Shown here: positions 18,588 to 26,208 of the stretch, one piece after another
Position numbering within the stretch: the first letter of the stretch is position 1
Layout of the letters: each line of letters begins with the position of its first letter
Source: Bacillus sp. EB01
GTDB taxonomy: Bacteria; Bacillota; Bacilli; Bacillales; Cytobacillaceae
DNA length: 64,000 nt
NCBI RefSeq assembly: GCF_000613125.1
Contig: NZ_HG964497.1
Span: 2,868,971-2,932,970 of the forward strand
Direction: 5' to 3'
Notes under the pieces: model-generated
The model's input: only the letters and a program-made list of their open reading frames with translations
What the model was told of the DNA's origin: nothing
Databases searched by the model: none
Position numbers and translations under genes: made by a program

Positions 18588-19304
18588 TTAAAGATCAAAA
18601 CCTGGAATGCTTGGACCTCTCCTGATATTCGCCCCAACAGGGAACTTTAATGTTTGAGCATAGGCAGTCCGGTTCAGGCATCCTCTCATCGTTCCAAGTG
18701 CCTTATAGTAATCGTAATAGCGAAAATCCTTTGAGTTCATGACGAACCAATATTGGCTGAGCGCCTCAAGATATGTATCAAACTCATCGCTGACATCCAC
18801 ATAGATATCCGGAATGTACCCTTCCATGTCCTCCCAATTCTCACTATGGAACATCCGTGTTAAGGAGTGCGGCGGAAGCCCCTCCAAATCAAAACCCGGA
18901 AGCGCAGCTCTTAACCATGCGGCTTGAACAATTTTTGGACAAAGGGCATGATCGGGATGCATACTATTCTCCCAATGGGTGATAACGACATTCGGGTTTA
19001 ATTTTCTGAACAGGGTGGCTACATGGGATATGGTTGCATCGTCATCCTTTAATTCAGCATCTTTATAATCAAGGGTAATGCTCTCGGCGCCTAATACAGC
19101 GGCAGCCTTTTCGGCCTCATTTATTTTTTGCTGGCGATACTCCTCCACAGTCACTCCCGCCGGTGTCCCTTTCTCACCTGCAGTTAAATGCAATAATGTG
19201 ACTCTATGGCCAGCTTTTGCATATTTATGGGCGATCGCGCCGGCTTGAAGTTCTACATCGCCGCAATGAGCCCCGACAAGCATAAGGTGAATTTTCTTTT
19301 CCAC
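18588..19304 (-). CDS. PIG-L family deacetylase-like protein with altered active-site motif
   Basis: 238 aa, a LmbE/PIG-L fold. These enzymes are zinc N-deacetylases of GlcNAc derivatives. The usual AHPDD motif is AHCGD here (residues 12-16): zinc ligands His13 and Asp16 remain, as does the MHPDH motif near 113-117, but the first Asp, the general base in MshB-type enzymes, is Gly15. Activity may therefore use another base or be altered. The gene sits 15 bp from both nagZ and the serine hydrolase gene, so a substrate from wall turnover (GlcNAc, MurNAc or a muropeptide) is plausible. I regard this as a distinct subfamily rather than a decayed gene. Confidence 0.83.
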   Translation of the reverse strand: MEKKIHLMLVGAHCGDVELQAGAIAHKYAKAGHRVTLLHLTAGEKGTPAGVTVEEYRQQKINEAEKAAAVLGAESITLDYKDAELKDDDATISHVATLFRKLNPNVVITHWENSMHPDHALCPKIVQAAWLRAALPGFDLEGLPPHSLTRMFHSENWEDMEGYIPDIYVDVSDEFDTYLEALSQYWFVMNSKDFRYYDYYKALGTMRGCLNRTAYAQTLKFPVGANIRRGPSIPGFDL

Positions 19305-19319
19305 ATTACTTCCCCCTGA

Positions 19320-20369
19320 TCAATTGAAATGTGAGCGAATGATATTGTGCAGCCTAGGCCTCAACCGAAGGATTGGATCGTTCCTGCCAAAGTGGACCCG
19401 ATTTGTCAGCAAGATGACATGCAGCTTGATCTCCGGATCAAACCATATACTCGTTCCGGTAAAGCCGGTATGGCCATAGGAGGAAGCAGAGAAAAGGTCG
19501 CCGCAGCTTGATTGGAGCGGACTTTTCATGACCCAGCCCAGGCCCCTGAATTCATCGCTGAACGGCGAGTAATTCATCCTGGCAATCTGCAATGATTGTT
19601 TTGATAAAATACGATTCCCTTTGAAAACGCCATCATTTTCAACCATACTAGCATAATTTGCTAGGTCGTGGATGGTCGAGAATAAGCCCGCATGGCCGCT
19701 AATCCCGCCCATGCTATCGGTATTGTCATCATGAACAATTCCCTGCTTATATCCGTTTAATTTTTCGCTGTATTCTGTTGCAGCGTAACGAGACTTTCCG
19801 AAACTCGGGAGAAACCCTGTGTCTTTCATATCTAGCTTGTCGAACAATTCTCGTTTCACATAAGCTTCAAATCGTTCACCAGTTACGGTTTCGATTAATC
19901 TATACAGTGTAATGAACCCGAGGTCGCTATAAATCACTTTTTCGCCAATGCCAGCCACCAGCTTCTCATCATAAATCCGTTCCAAAATTTGTTCAGTGTT
20001 CAAATTTTCGCGGAAATATTCATAATGAGCGGCCAAGCATGACGTGTGGGTTAATAGGTTTTTTAACGTAATGTCCGCTTTTCCGTGTTTTCCGAAATCC
20101 GGCAGGAAATGGGCAACTTTATCATCGAGCCGCCATACCCCCTCTTCGATAAGCTTCAGAACCATCGGCAATGTCGCAACCACTTTTGTTAACGACGCCA
20201 AATCAAAAACAGTATCGAGCTGCATTGGCTGTTTCTCTGGATAAATCACCCGGGAGCCAATCGCTTCTTGCAGGATCGTTTCGCCTTGGCAGGAAATATG
20301 GATCACAGCCCCAGGGATATGTTCCTGGTTTATTTCATCTTGAAGGAAGTCGAGAATTCGCCTTTTCAT
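19320..20369 (-). CDS. Beta-lactamase-fold serine hydrolase, AmiE-like
   Basis: 349 aa of the beta-lactamase/class C fold. Visible motifs are SLTK (SxxK nucleophile, about residue 58-61), YSD (YxN equivalent, about 146-148) and HTGFTG (KTG equivalent). In B. subtilis the murQRP cluster contains amiE, a hydrolase of this fold that releases peptides from MurNAc. Position directly after murQ (start abuts the murQ stop) favours that role. This protein has no signal peptide, whereas AmiE of B. subtilis is secreted. Alternatives are other esterase or D-aminopeptidase activities of the fold. Confidence 0.8.
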   Translation of the reverse strand: MKRRILDFLQDEINQEHIPGAVIHISCQGETILQEAIGSRVIYPEKQPMQLDTVFDLASLTKVVATLPMVLKLIEEGVWRLDDKVAHFLPDFGKHGKADITLKNLLTHTSCLAAHYEYFRENLNTEQILERIYDEKLVAGIGEKVIYSDLGFITLYRLIETVTGERFEAYVKRELFDKLDMKDTGFLPSFGKSRYAATEYSEKLNGYKQGIVHDDNTDSMGGISGHAGLFSTIHDLANYASMVENDGVFKGNRILSKQSLQIARMNYSPFSDEFRGLGWVMKSPLQSSCGDLFSASSYGHTGFTGTSIWFDPEIKLHVILLTNRVHFGRNDPILRLRPRLHNIIRSHFN

Positions 20370-21299
20370 TTATGACTGCTGCCCTTCTTTGGCAAGTTCG
20401 ATTGCCTTTCGGGTAAAACCATTTGCCAACTCAATCACTTCATTTGCCTTCTCAACCGAAACCCCGCCCATCAGCATCACAATAGCCGGCTTTACTTTTT
20501 GATTGGTTTCTTTCAGAGATTTTTCGGCTTGTTCATACGAAGCGCCTGTAATTTCCATAACTATTTGTTTGGCTCTCTCGACTAACTTTAAATTGCTTGC
20601 GTTTAAATCGACCATAAGATTGTCGTATATTTTGCCAAGCTTAATCATCGTGGTCGTCGACAGCATATTTAAGATCATCTTTTGGGCAGTTGCCGCCTTT
20701 AAGCGTGTTGAGCCTGATAGGATTTCCGGCCCGACTACCACTTCAATTTGATGATCGGCATATTTGCTTATTTCTGCATTTTCATTGCAAGCCAGCGAAA
20801 CCGTTGCCGCTCCAATTTTTCGTGCATACTGAAGGGCACCAATCACATAAGGTGTCCGTCCGCTTGCCGCAATACCTACGACAACATCGTTTTTGTTGAA
20901 GCCCCTGTTCTCCAGATCCTTTGCACCTTCCTCCGGATAATCCTCGGCACCTTCAACTGCAGTAAACATCGCCGATTCTCCCCCAGCGATTAAGGCCTGG
21001 ACCAGTTCAGGCGGTGTACAAAAGGTCGGTGGACATTCCGCCGCATCCAGCACGCCAAGCCTGCCGCTAGTACCGGCACCGACATAAAACAACCGTCCAT
21101 TATTTTTGAGGGTATGATAAATCACTTCGATTGCCGCTTCAATTTGCGGCAGCACCTCTTGAATTGCTTCGGCAACGCTGCTATCTTCTTTATTCATTAG
21201 GGTTATGATTTCATGGGTTGAAAGCTGGTCTATATTTCGCGACCGTTCATTCCGCTGCTCGGTGGTTAATCCAGTTAAGTTAACATTCACATTGGACAC
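20370..21299 (-). CDS. murQ: N-acetylmuramic acid 6-phosphate etherase
   Basis: 309 aa, the normal MurQ length. The signatures TEQRNERSRNIDQLST, VGAGTSGRLGVLDAAECPPTF and VVGIAASGRTPYVIGAL are diagnostic, and a UBA-like C-terminus follows the SIS domain. MurQ cleaves the lactyl ether of MurNAc-6-P to give GlcNAc-6-P and D-lactate, the step that feeds wall sugar into central metabolism. The listed GTG start lies 3 bases after AAAGG; the GTG three codons further in (21290) has better spacing. It abuts the serine hydrolase gene. Confidence 0.95.
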   Translation of the reverse strand: MSNVNVNLTGLTTEQRNERSRNIDQLSTHEIITLMNKEDSSVAEAIQEVLPQIEAAIEVIYHTLKNNGRLFYVGAGTSGRLGVLDAAECPPTFCTPPELVQALIAGGESAMFTAVEGAEDYPEEGAKDLENRGFNKNDVVVGIAASGRTPYVIGALQYARKIGAATVSLACNENAEISKYADHQIEVVVGPEILSGSTRLKAATAQKMILNMLSTTTMIKLGKIYDNLMVDLNASNLKLVERAKQIVMEITGASYEQAEKSLKETNQKVKPAIVMLMGGVSVEKANEVIELANGFTRKAIELAKEGQQS

Positions 21300-21404
21300 G
21301 CCTTTCCAACTTGCTGATTTAGAAAAATTATGAAACTACTCATGGATAGATTAATTCACTCCGGCCCACCCTCATCCGTGAGAAGCTTGTAAAACACTGT
21401 ATAA

Positions 21405-22358
21405 CTATAATGCTTTGTAAAATTGCTGATATTCTTTCCAAGTTCTGAAGCCGAGCTTGCCGTAAAACTTGGTTAATCCGGTCCAATCAATGACGATTCT
21501 ATCTATCCCTCTATCTCTTAAAAAGGAGACGGCCGCTTGGACAATCGCTAAACCATATCCATTATTTCTTTCTGTCCGCTCAATTCCCAATGGCCCAATT
21601 CCACCCAATGGTTCCTTAAACAGTGGAGCCCAATAAACATTCTGGGCAATAAAAGGTGAATCGGGGTCGTTGATCCTGCAGAAGCCAATAATGTTCCCAT
21701 TCTTTTTTAATAGGACAAATTCTCTTCCAATTCCGCCTTTCCTGAAATAGTGATGGGCTTCATATTCCCATCTCCCAGGAAAACAGCGATGCAGGAAAGA
21801 AAGCAGCTGTTCCTTTTCATTTTCTTGAAGAAGTGTAAATTGAATATCCTTAAACTCCGGCCTGGCTATTTTATCAGTGGTTTGATAATGCTGAATTAAA
21901 TCCGCTTCAACACCACCAGCCTGATAACCTTTTAGTTCAAACCACTTTTTAGTATTAACATCATCCTTAGGAATGCCAGGAAAGTAATGATACGGATCAC
22001 GGCCCAACAACACTTTCTTGCAGTTATTATCTCTGAATGCTTTCTCGCTCTTCTCCAGTAAAGCGCTTCCAATTCCGCTATGGCGGTTAGAAGTTCGAAC
22101 AATTAATACCTGAACCCAGCCTGTTTTTTTATCTATCGGTATAGCAATTTTCTCTCTCCATATCTTTGAAACTATGAACCCTGCTATCTGACCGTCGTCA
22201 TCAATCGCCATCCACGATCCTTGTGGCAGGATGTTTTCATCATCAAAGCTGTTTTGTTTAAAAAGCTCCCTGGTCATTGGAAAGTGGGATCCAATTTCCG
22301 AATTCCACAAATCGACCAACTGTGATAACCTACTTATATCCCATGGTATGTATCTCAC
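21405..22358 (-). CDS. Tandem GNAT N-acetyltransferase (salvage operon paralogue 2)
   Basis: 317 aa, the same length and two-domain layout as the GNAT protein at 10027-10980, though the sequences have diverged. First-domain acetyl-CoA loop: NRHSGIGSALLEKSE. Second domain: TERNNGYGLAIVQAA, ending FYGKLGFRTWKEYQQF. The GTG start at 22358 has AGAGGGG 10 bases upstream. It lies between the kinase gene and murQ behind a candidate promoter at 22413-22441. Re-acetylation of de-N-acetylated amino sugars is a reasonable guess because bacillar peptidoglycan is often de-N-acetylated, but nothing in the sequence proves the substrate. Confidence 0.75.
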   Translation of the reverse strand: MRYIPWDISRLSQLVDLWNSEIGSHFPMTRELFKQNSFDDENILPQGSWMAIDDDGQIAGFIVSKIWREKIAIPIDKKTGWVQVLIVRTSNRHSGIGSALLEKSEKAFRDNNCKKVLLGRDPYHYFPGIPKDDVNTKKWFELKGYQAGGVEADLIQHYQTTDKIARPEFKDIQFTLLQENEKEQLLSFLHRCFPGRWEYEAHHYFRKGGIGREFVLLKKNGNIIGFCRINDPDSPFIAQNVYWAPLFKEPLGGIGPLGIERTERNNGYGLAIVQAAVSFLRDRGIDRIVIDWTGLTKFYGKLGFRTWKEYQQFYKAL

Positions 22359-22412
22359 TCAGGGCAGCCCCTCTTCCTCACTGCATTTCGTCCAACTGAT
22401 TTAGATAACCCC

Positions 22413-22451
22413 ATTATATCAGGGTGCTCCAAAATGTGAAATAAAAATTCA
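22413..22451 (-). promoter_or_regulatory. Candidate promoter and operator before the GNAT-murQ genes
   Basis: On the minus strand TATAAT (22413-22418) has TTTCAC (22436-22441) 17 bases upstream as a weak -35. A palindrome TGAAATAAAAATTCA (22437-22451) overlaps the -35. The 12-mer at 22437-22448 recurs inverted at 22472-22483 and includes the kinase stop codon. It may serve both as operator and as an AT-rich hairpin. Confidence 0.45.
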
Positions 22452-22480
22452 AGACATATTAATATTTTTGTATTTTTATT

Positions 22481-23446
22481 TCAAACCCCATTCATATTTT
22501 CTACAAAACTTGTATCTAGTTGTTGATCACTGCTTGCCAATCCTGCTATTACTGCTCCACCTACAGGTGCAATTGCTGGCTTAATCAACTGAACCTCTAT
22601 ATTCAGTTTTTCCAGTTTTTCATGGATGATTGGCTTCAGCAGATCTTCTCGATGAAAGACCCCGCCAGCCATTACAACTGGAATCGGTCCAGTATAATCC
22701 TTAAAGAGTTTCTTCTTTAAACATCCAATGGCTTCCGCGAATTTGGAGCCGGCATCATGAATAATTTGCCGGGCTACTTCATCATGTTGAGCCGCCGCAT
22801 CTGTAACGTATTTACTAAGCGGTGCGATGGCGCTTCTTGATTTTCCGGTTTCATAAACAAAGCGGATAAGGTCCGGTACGTCCCCAACCCCGAAATGCCC
22901 TAGAACCGAGTCTGTCAAAATCGTAGCTGGCCCTCTTCCATCGTACGCTTTAAAAACCGAATTCAATGCTGCCCTGCCGATGTCGTAACCGCTGCCTTCA
23001 TCGTCAATTAAATAGCCCCAGCCGCCGACTCTTTGCCGATCCCCTTCAGCATTTATCCCAAATGTAATCGACCCAGTTCCAGCTATTTGTACGATTCCAG
23101 GAACACCTAACGTCCCGGAGTACAGTGCATTCACTGCATCATTATCAACAATAATCCTGACATCGGCGGGCACGAAGTTTGCAAGCAGCTTCTCCATTGC
23201 CGCCCTCGCTTCAGGCCGATCAACACCTGACATACCTGCAAATACAGTGTGGACCATTGAAAATGACTTTTCGTCCTGGCTCTTTAAAGAACTAAATAAT
23301 ACTGCCAGTTCTCTTTCCACAACCTTTAGATCCACACCGTTATGATTGGTTGCGCCAACCGTTTCACTTGCATATACTTTTCCAAACCGATCGGCAATAA
23401 CTCCCTTTGTTTTTGTTCCACCGCCATCAATCCCAAGTACATACAT
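22481..23446 (-). CDS. BadF/BadG-type N-acetylhexosamine kinase (MurK/NagK-like)
   Basis: 321 aa from the ATG at 23446; a TTG six codons upstream (23464) is an alternative start. The ATPase signatures GIDGGGTKTKGVIAD, AGTGSITFGI and GGWGYLIDDEGSGYDIG place it with the BcrAD/BadFG kinases such as eukaryotic GlcNAc kinase and clostridial MurK, which phosphorylates MurNAc and GlcNAc. An ABC importer delivers unphosphorylated sugars, so a kinase is required before MurQ; this gene fills that place. It is the first gene of the operon, transcribed divergently from the SpoIID gene. A promoter TTGAAA-16-TATAAT lies just upstream. Confidence 0.85.
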   Translation of the reverse strand: MYVLGIDGGGTKTKGVIADRFGKVYASETVGATNHNGVDLKVVERELAVLFSSLKSQDEKSFSMVHTVFAGMSGVDRPEARAAMEKLLANFVPADVRIIVDNDAVNALYSGTLGVPGIVQIAGTGSITFGINAEGDRQRVGGWGYLIDDEGSGYDIGRAALNSVFKAYDGRGPATILTDSVLGHFGVGDVPDLIRFVYETGKSRSAIAPLSKYVTDAAAQHDEVARQIIHDAGSKFAEAIGCLKKKLFKDYTGPIPVVMAGGVFHREDLLKPIIHEKLEKLNIEVQLIKPAIAPVGGAVIAGLASSDQQLDTSFVENMNGV

Positions 23447-23485
23447 GAAATATTTAGCCCCCAAGATTCATTCTTTTTTACAACT

Positions 23486-23632
23486 TTATTATAACTTTTT
23501 AAAATATAATTTCAATTAGTTTATTTAAATTTTAAAATATAATTTTAAATTTTGGTGAAACAAAATTTCAGAATAATTTTAAAAAATATGAAATTATATG
23601 TTGACTATATCTGTTCTTGGTCCCTATAATTT
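23486..23632. promoter_or_regulatory. Divergent promoter region with palindromic operator candidates
   Basis: Leftward promoter: TTGAAA (complement of 23510-23515), 16-bp spacer, TATAAT (complement of 23488-23493). Rightward promoter: TTGACT (23601-23606), 18-bp spacer, TATAAT (23625-23630). Between them lies a perfect palindrome TGAAA-N5-TTTCA (23556-23570). The 11-mer TGAAATTATAT occurs at 23589-23599 and inverted at 23505-23515, on either side. RpiR/MurR proteins bind such symmetrical sites, so MurR control of both transcription units is a reasonable inference. Confidence 0.6.
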
Positions 23633-23736
23633 AAGTGTCATAGAAAGATAGTTTGCTAGAGGAGGGATGGTCCGGAAAACTAGAAGATTCTTCGCAGCAC
23701 TTGAAAGCGCTATCATTTAAATTCAAGGAGGATAAA

Positions 23737-25533
23737 ATGCTAACAAAACAAGTAAGAAAATTCATCAGTGTGTTGTCCATTGTATTTATTGTCTCCGGTC
23801 TCTTTTTTAGCCTCTTCTCCGGCAACTCAACTGCTTCCGCCGCAAAACCTCAAATGACTTTTACAGAAAAGATAATGGCCAAGGATACGGCTAATCGAAC
23901 CTTGGAACTGGAATATCAGGGTAAACTTAAGCTAGCTGAAGAATACAAAGTCTCTCAATGGGTAGATGGAAAACAATATATAAAATCTCTGCGCGATGTT
24001 CGAGTTGGAGCAGAAAATATTGCCGTTAAGGTAAATGGAGAGCGTGAAATTATTCAGATTACGATAGATGGGGTTACGCCTGTGGAAAACATGAGAGTTG
24101 GTATTATGACAACCAACTTCACCACGATGGATCATAATGAAATCAAATTAAGCTCGCCTAGTGGTCTACAGATTGTGGACAAGCTGGCGGATGCAACTTT
24201 TGAGTCTGCCTCTAATGAGATTGTCACATTTAAATCGGTTGATGGCACTGTTTCGGTTGTGAAGGAAGATGGTTCTGAAGCATTCTCTACGAAAAATAGA
24301 ATTTATATTTCTACCGATGAAGCAAGCAAAATTAAAGTAGAGACAATTAAAAGAGGAAGCCCGCTATATACCCCTGCTTACAGAGGCACTTTTGAAATCA
24401 CTTCTGTAAAGGGAAATAAGCTTCAGTTAATTAACGAAGTTGGATTAGAGGAGTACCTGTACCAGGTAGTTCCTAGTGAAATGCCTTCAAGCTTTGGCCT
24501 GAATGCGTTGAAAGCCCAAGCTGTAGCAGCCAGAACGTATGCATTGGGTGATTACCTGAGTGACCGCTTTGCAAAAGATGGTTATTTTGTCCTTGATAGT
24601 GTCATGAGCCAGGTGTATAACAACTCACCTGAAAATGCTCTAACGACACAGGCTGTTCAGGAAACTGCAGGAAAAATTATGTATGGTGCTGATGGCAGTC
24701 TCGTAGATGCGAGATATTATTCAACCTCCGGCGGATTCGGTGCTTCAAAACATCAGGTTTGGGCAGATGCCGATGGCTCCTTCCCTGGACAAGTTGTTCC
24801 ATACCTATTGGCACAAAGCTATACATTTGATCCCAATGATTCAACAAAGATGCTGAACATTGATACACAAAACGAGCAGGAAGTTCTTAATTTTTACAAA
24901 AACCTTTCTTACAAAGGCTATGACGACACTTCCCTGTATTTTAGATGGAAAATAACTCTAACCAAAACTGAACTTCAAAACACAATCAATAAAAATTTAG
25001 CCCCACGGTATGCTGCCGATCCAAAATTCGTTTTAACAAAAAATGAAGGCGGCGAGTTCGTAAGCAAACCGATTCCAGCAGCGGGAATCGGTGAATTCAG
25101 GGATATGTATGTTACGAAGCGCGGTGACGGCGGAAATATTATGGAGCTCGTTATCGAAGGATCAACAGGAACATACAAGATCTTGAAAGAATACAATATT
25201 CGCTTTACGATTCGTCCTAATAAAGCTGATACAGGCAGTGCACAAGATATCATTATCTATCGCGCCGCTGGCGGCAGCACAGACTATACAAATACAACAT
25301 TAAAAAATGGTTCGATTCTCAATTCTGCATTTTTCAGCTTTGAAAAAGATGACGAAAAAGTTGTCTTCTATGGCGGCGGAAATGGCCATGGTGCCGGAAT
25401 GAGCCAATATGGTGCTTCCCAGCTTGGCTTGGCTGGAGTAAGTTATGACAAGATCCTGACTTCCTACTATCCGAATATGAATCTTACAGATGTATCGGTC
25501 GTTGGTGCTCCCGATCCTAAAGGGCAGGAATAA
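23737..25533 (+). CDS. Secreted SpoIID/LytB-domain protein, probable lytic transglycosylase
   Basis: 598 aa from the ATG at 23737, which has AAGGAGG upstream; an open frame starts 28 codons earlier without one. A signal peptide covers about 1-35. The SpoIID/LytB domain spans about 235-580: EEYLYQVVPSEMPSSFG with the conserved Glu, KAQAVAARTYAL, STSGGFG, and the terminal GNGHGAGMSQYGASQLG. SpoIID cleaves glycan strands to 1,6-anhydro-MurNAc ends. It is much longer than B. subtilis SpoIID (343 aa), with an added N-terminal region (about 36-230). Its promoter region is shared with the salvage operon that encodes AnmK. Amidase enhancer (LytB) function is the alternative. Confidence 0.87.
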   Translation: MLTKQVRKFISVLSIVFIVSGLFFSLFSGNSTASAAKPQMTFTEKIMAKDTANRTLELEYQGKLKLAEEYKVSQWVDGKQYIKSLRDVRVGAENIAVKVNGEREIIQITIDGVTPVENMRVGIMTTNFTTMDHNEIKLSSPSGLQIVDKLADATFESASNEIVTFKSVDGTVSVVKEDGSEAFSTKNRIYISTDEASKIKVETIKRGSPLYTPAYRGTFEITSVKGNKLQLINEVGLEEYLYQVVPSEMPSSFGLNALKAQAVAARTYALGDYLSDRFAKDGYFVLDSVMSQVYNNSPENALTTQAVQETAGKIMYGADGSLVDARYYSTSGGFGASKHQVWADADGSFPGQVVPYLLAQSYTFDPNDSTKMLNIDTQNEQEVLNFYKNLSYKGYDDTSLYFRWKITLTKTELQNTINKNLAPRYAADPKFVLTKNEGGEFVSKPIPAAGIGEFRDMYVTKRGDGGNIMELVIEGSTGTYKILKEYNIRFTIRPNKADTGSAQDIIIYRAAGGSTDYTNTTLKNGSILNSAFFSFEKDDEKVVFYGGGNGHGAGMSQYGASQLGLAGVSYDKILTSYYPNMNLTDVSVVGAPDPKGQE

Positions 25534-25550
25534 ATAATTTAGTGGTGAAA

Positions 25551-25584
25551 GAGAAGGAAGCAAAATTGCTCCCTTCTCTTTTTT
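25551..25584 (+). terminator. Intrinsic terminator of the SpoIID/LytB gene
   Basis: GAGAAGG-AGC (25551-25561) pairs with GCT-CCTTCTC (25568-25578) and six T residues follow, 18 bases beyond the stop. Confidence 0.92.
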
Positions 25585-25723
25585 GTTGGCTGGAAATTTA
25601 ATCAGATTAATAGATGCTTGGGCGATCAGCGAATGAGATTATTTAGCTAGTCCCAGTTTGGCTGCTTTCTTCATTCTTCTACTGATAATCCGTCATACAC
25701 CGTCAGCGGCTGATTTGCTGGTT

Positions 25724-25849
25724 TGTCCTGAATATCTGAAAATCTGTCCTGAATCGTTTGGGAAATGTCCTGAATCATCCGGGAAATGTCCTGAATTTCA
25801 AAAAATGTGTCCTGAATAATTGAAAAGTTGTCCTGAATTTTTTAGCGAC
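25724..25849. repeat. Six-copy tandem array with exact 21-bp period
   Basis: The decamer TGTCCTGAAT starts at 25724, 25745, 25766, 25787, 25808 and 25829, always 21 bases apart, with 11 variable bases between copies. The period equals two helical turns and seven codons. On plus it reads a Cys-Pro-Glu heptapeptide repeat until a stop at the fifth unit; on minus it reads an Ile-Gln-Asp heptapeptide repeat through to a stop near 25670. Neither frame has a good start. It occupies the otherwise empty 674-bp gap between the SpoIID and acetoin reductase genes, and the rest of that gap (25850-26150) shows nothing I can name. Confidence 0.85.
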
Positions 25850-26208
25850 CTGCAGTGCCGGTCGTTGATGCAACCTATCAAGGTCATTTCGGTATTACAA
25901 AATGTGAAAATGCACTTGAACTGTTCCTACATTGGCTAAAATTGATTTCCCAGATAGGAAAGAATACAATCCACGCGATTCGGAAAGGATTACTAATATT
26001 CCAAGCTAGTTTTTTTGTAGATTAACTTGGTAGTCTCAACTGAAAAGCAAGACAAAATTTACTTTTTACTAAAAACTATTTTTTCCGGAAATACTAAGTA
26101 AGCAGTTTCTTTGAATTGTTATAATATTAGAATTATAATAAAAAAGTATACTAGCATACCAACCGGTTGAGTAATAGTATTTTAAAAAGTAAGGAGGAAT
26201 TGTACATT

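Noticed and set aside
25670-25840. Heptad-repeat peptide gene on the minus strand (Ile-Gln-Asp repeats)
   Set aside because: The frame is open for about 55 codons but lacks a start and ribosome-binding site before the repeats.
25724-25849. CRISPR-like array
   Set aside because: Conserved unit is 10 bp and spacers 11 bp, far below CRISPR dimensions; no cas genes in the window.
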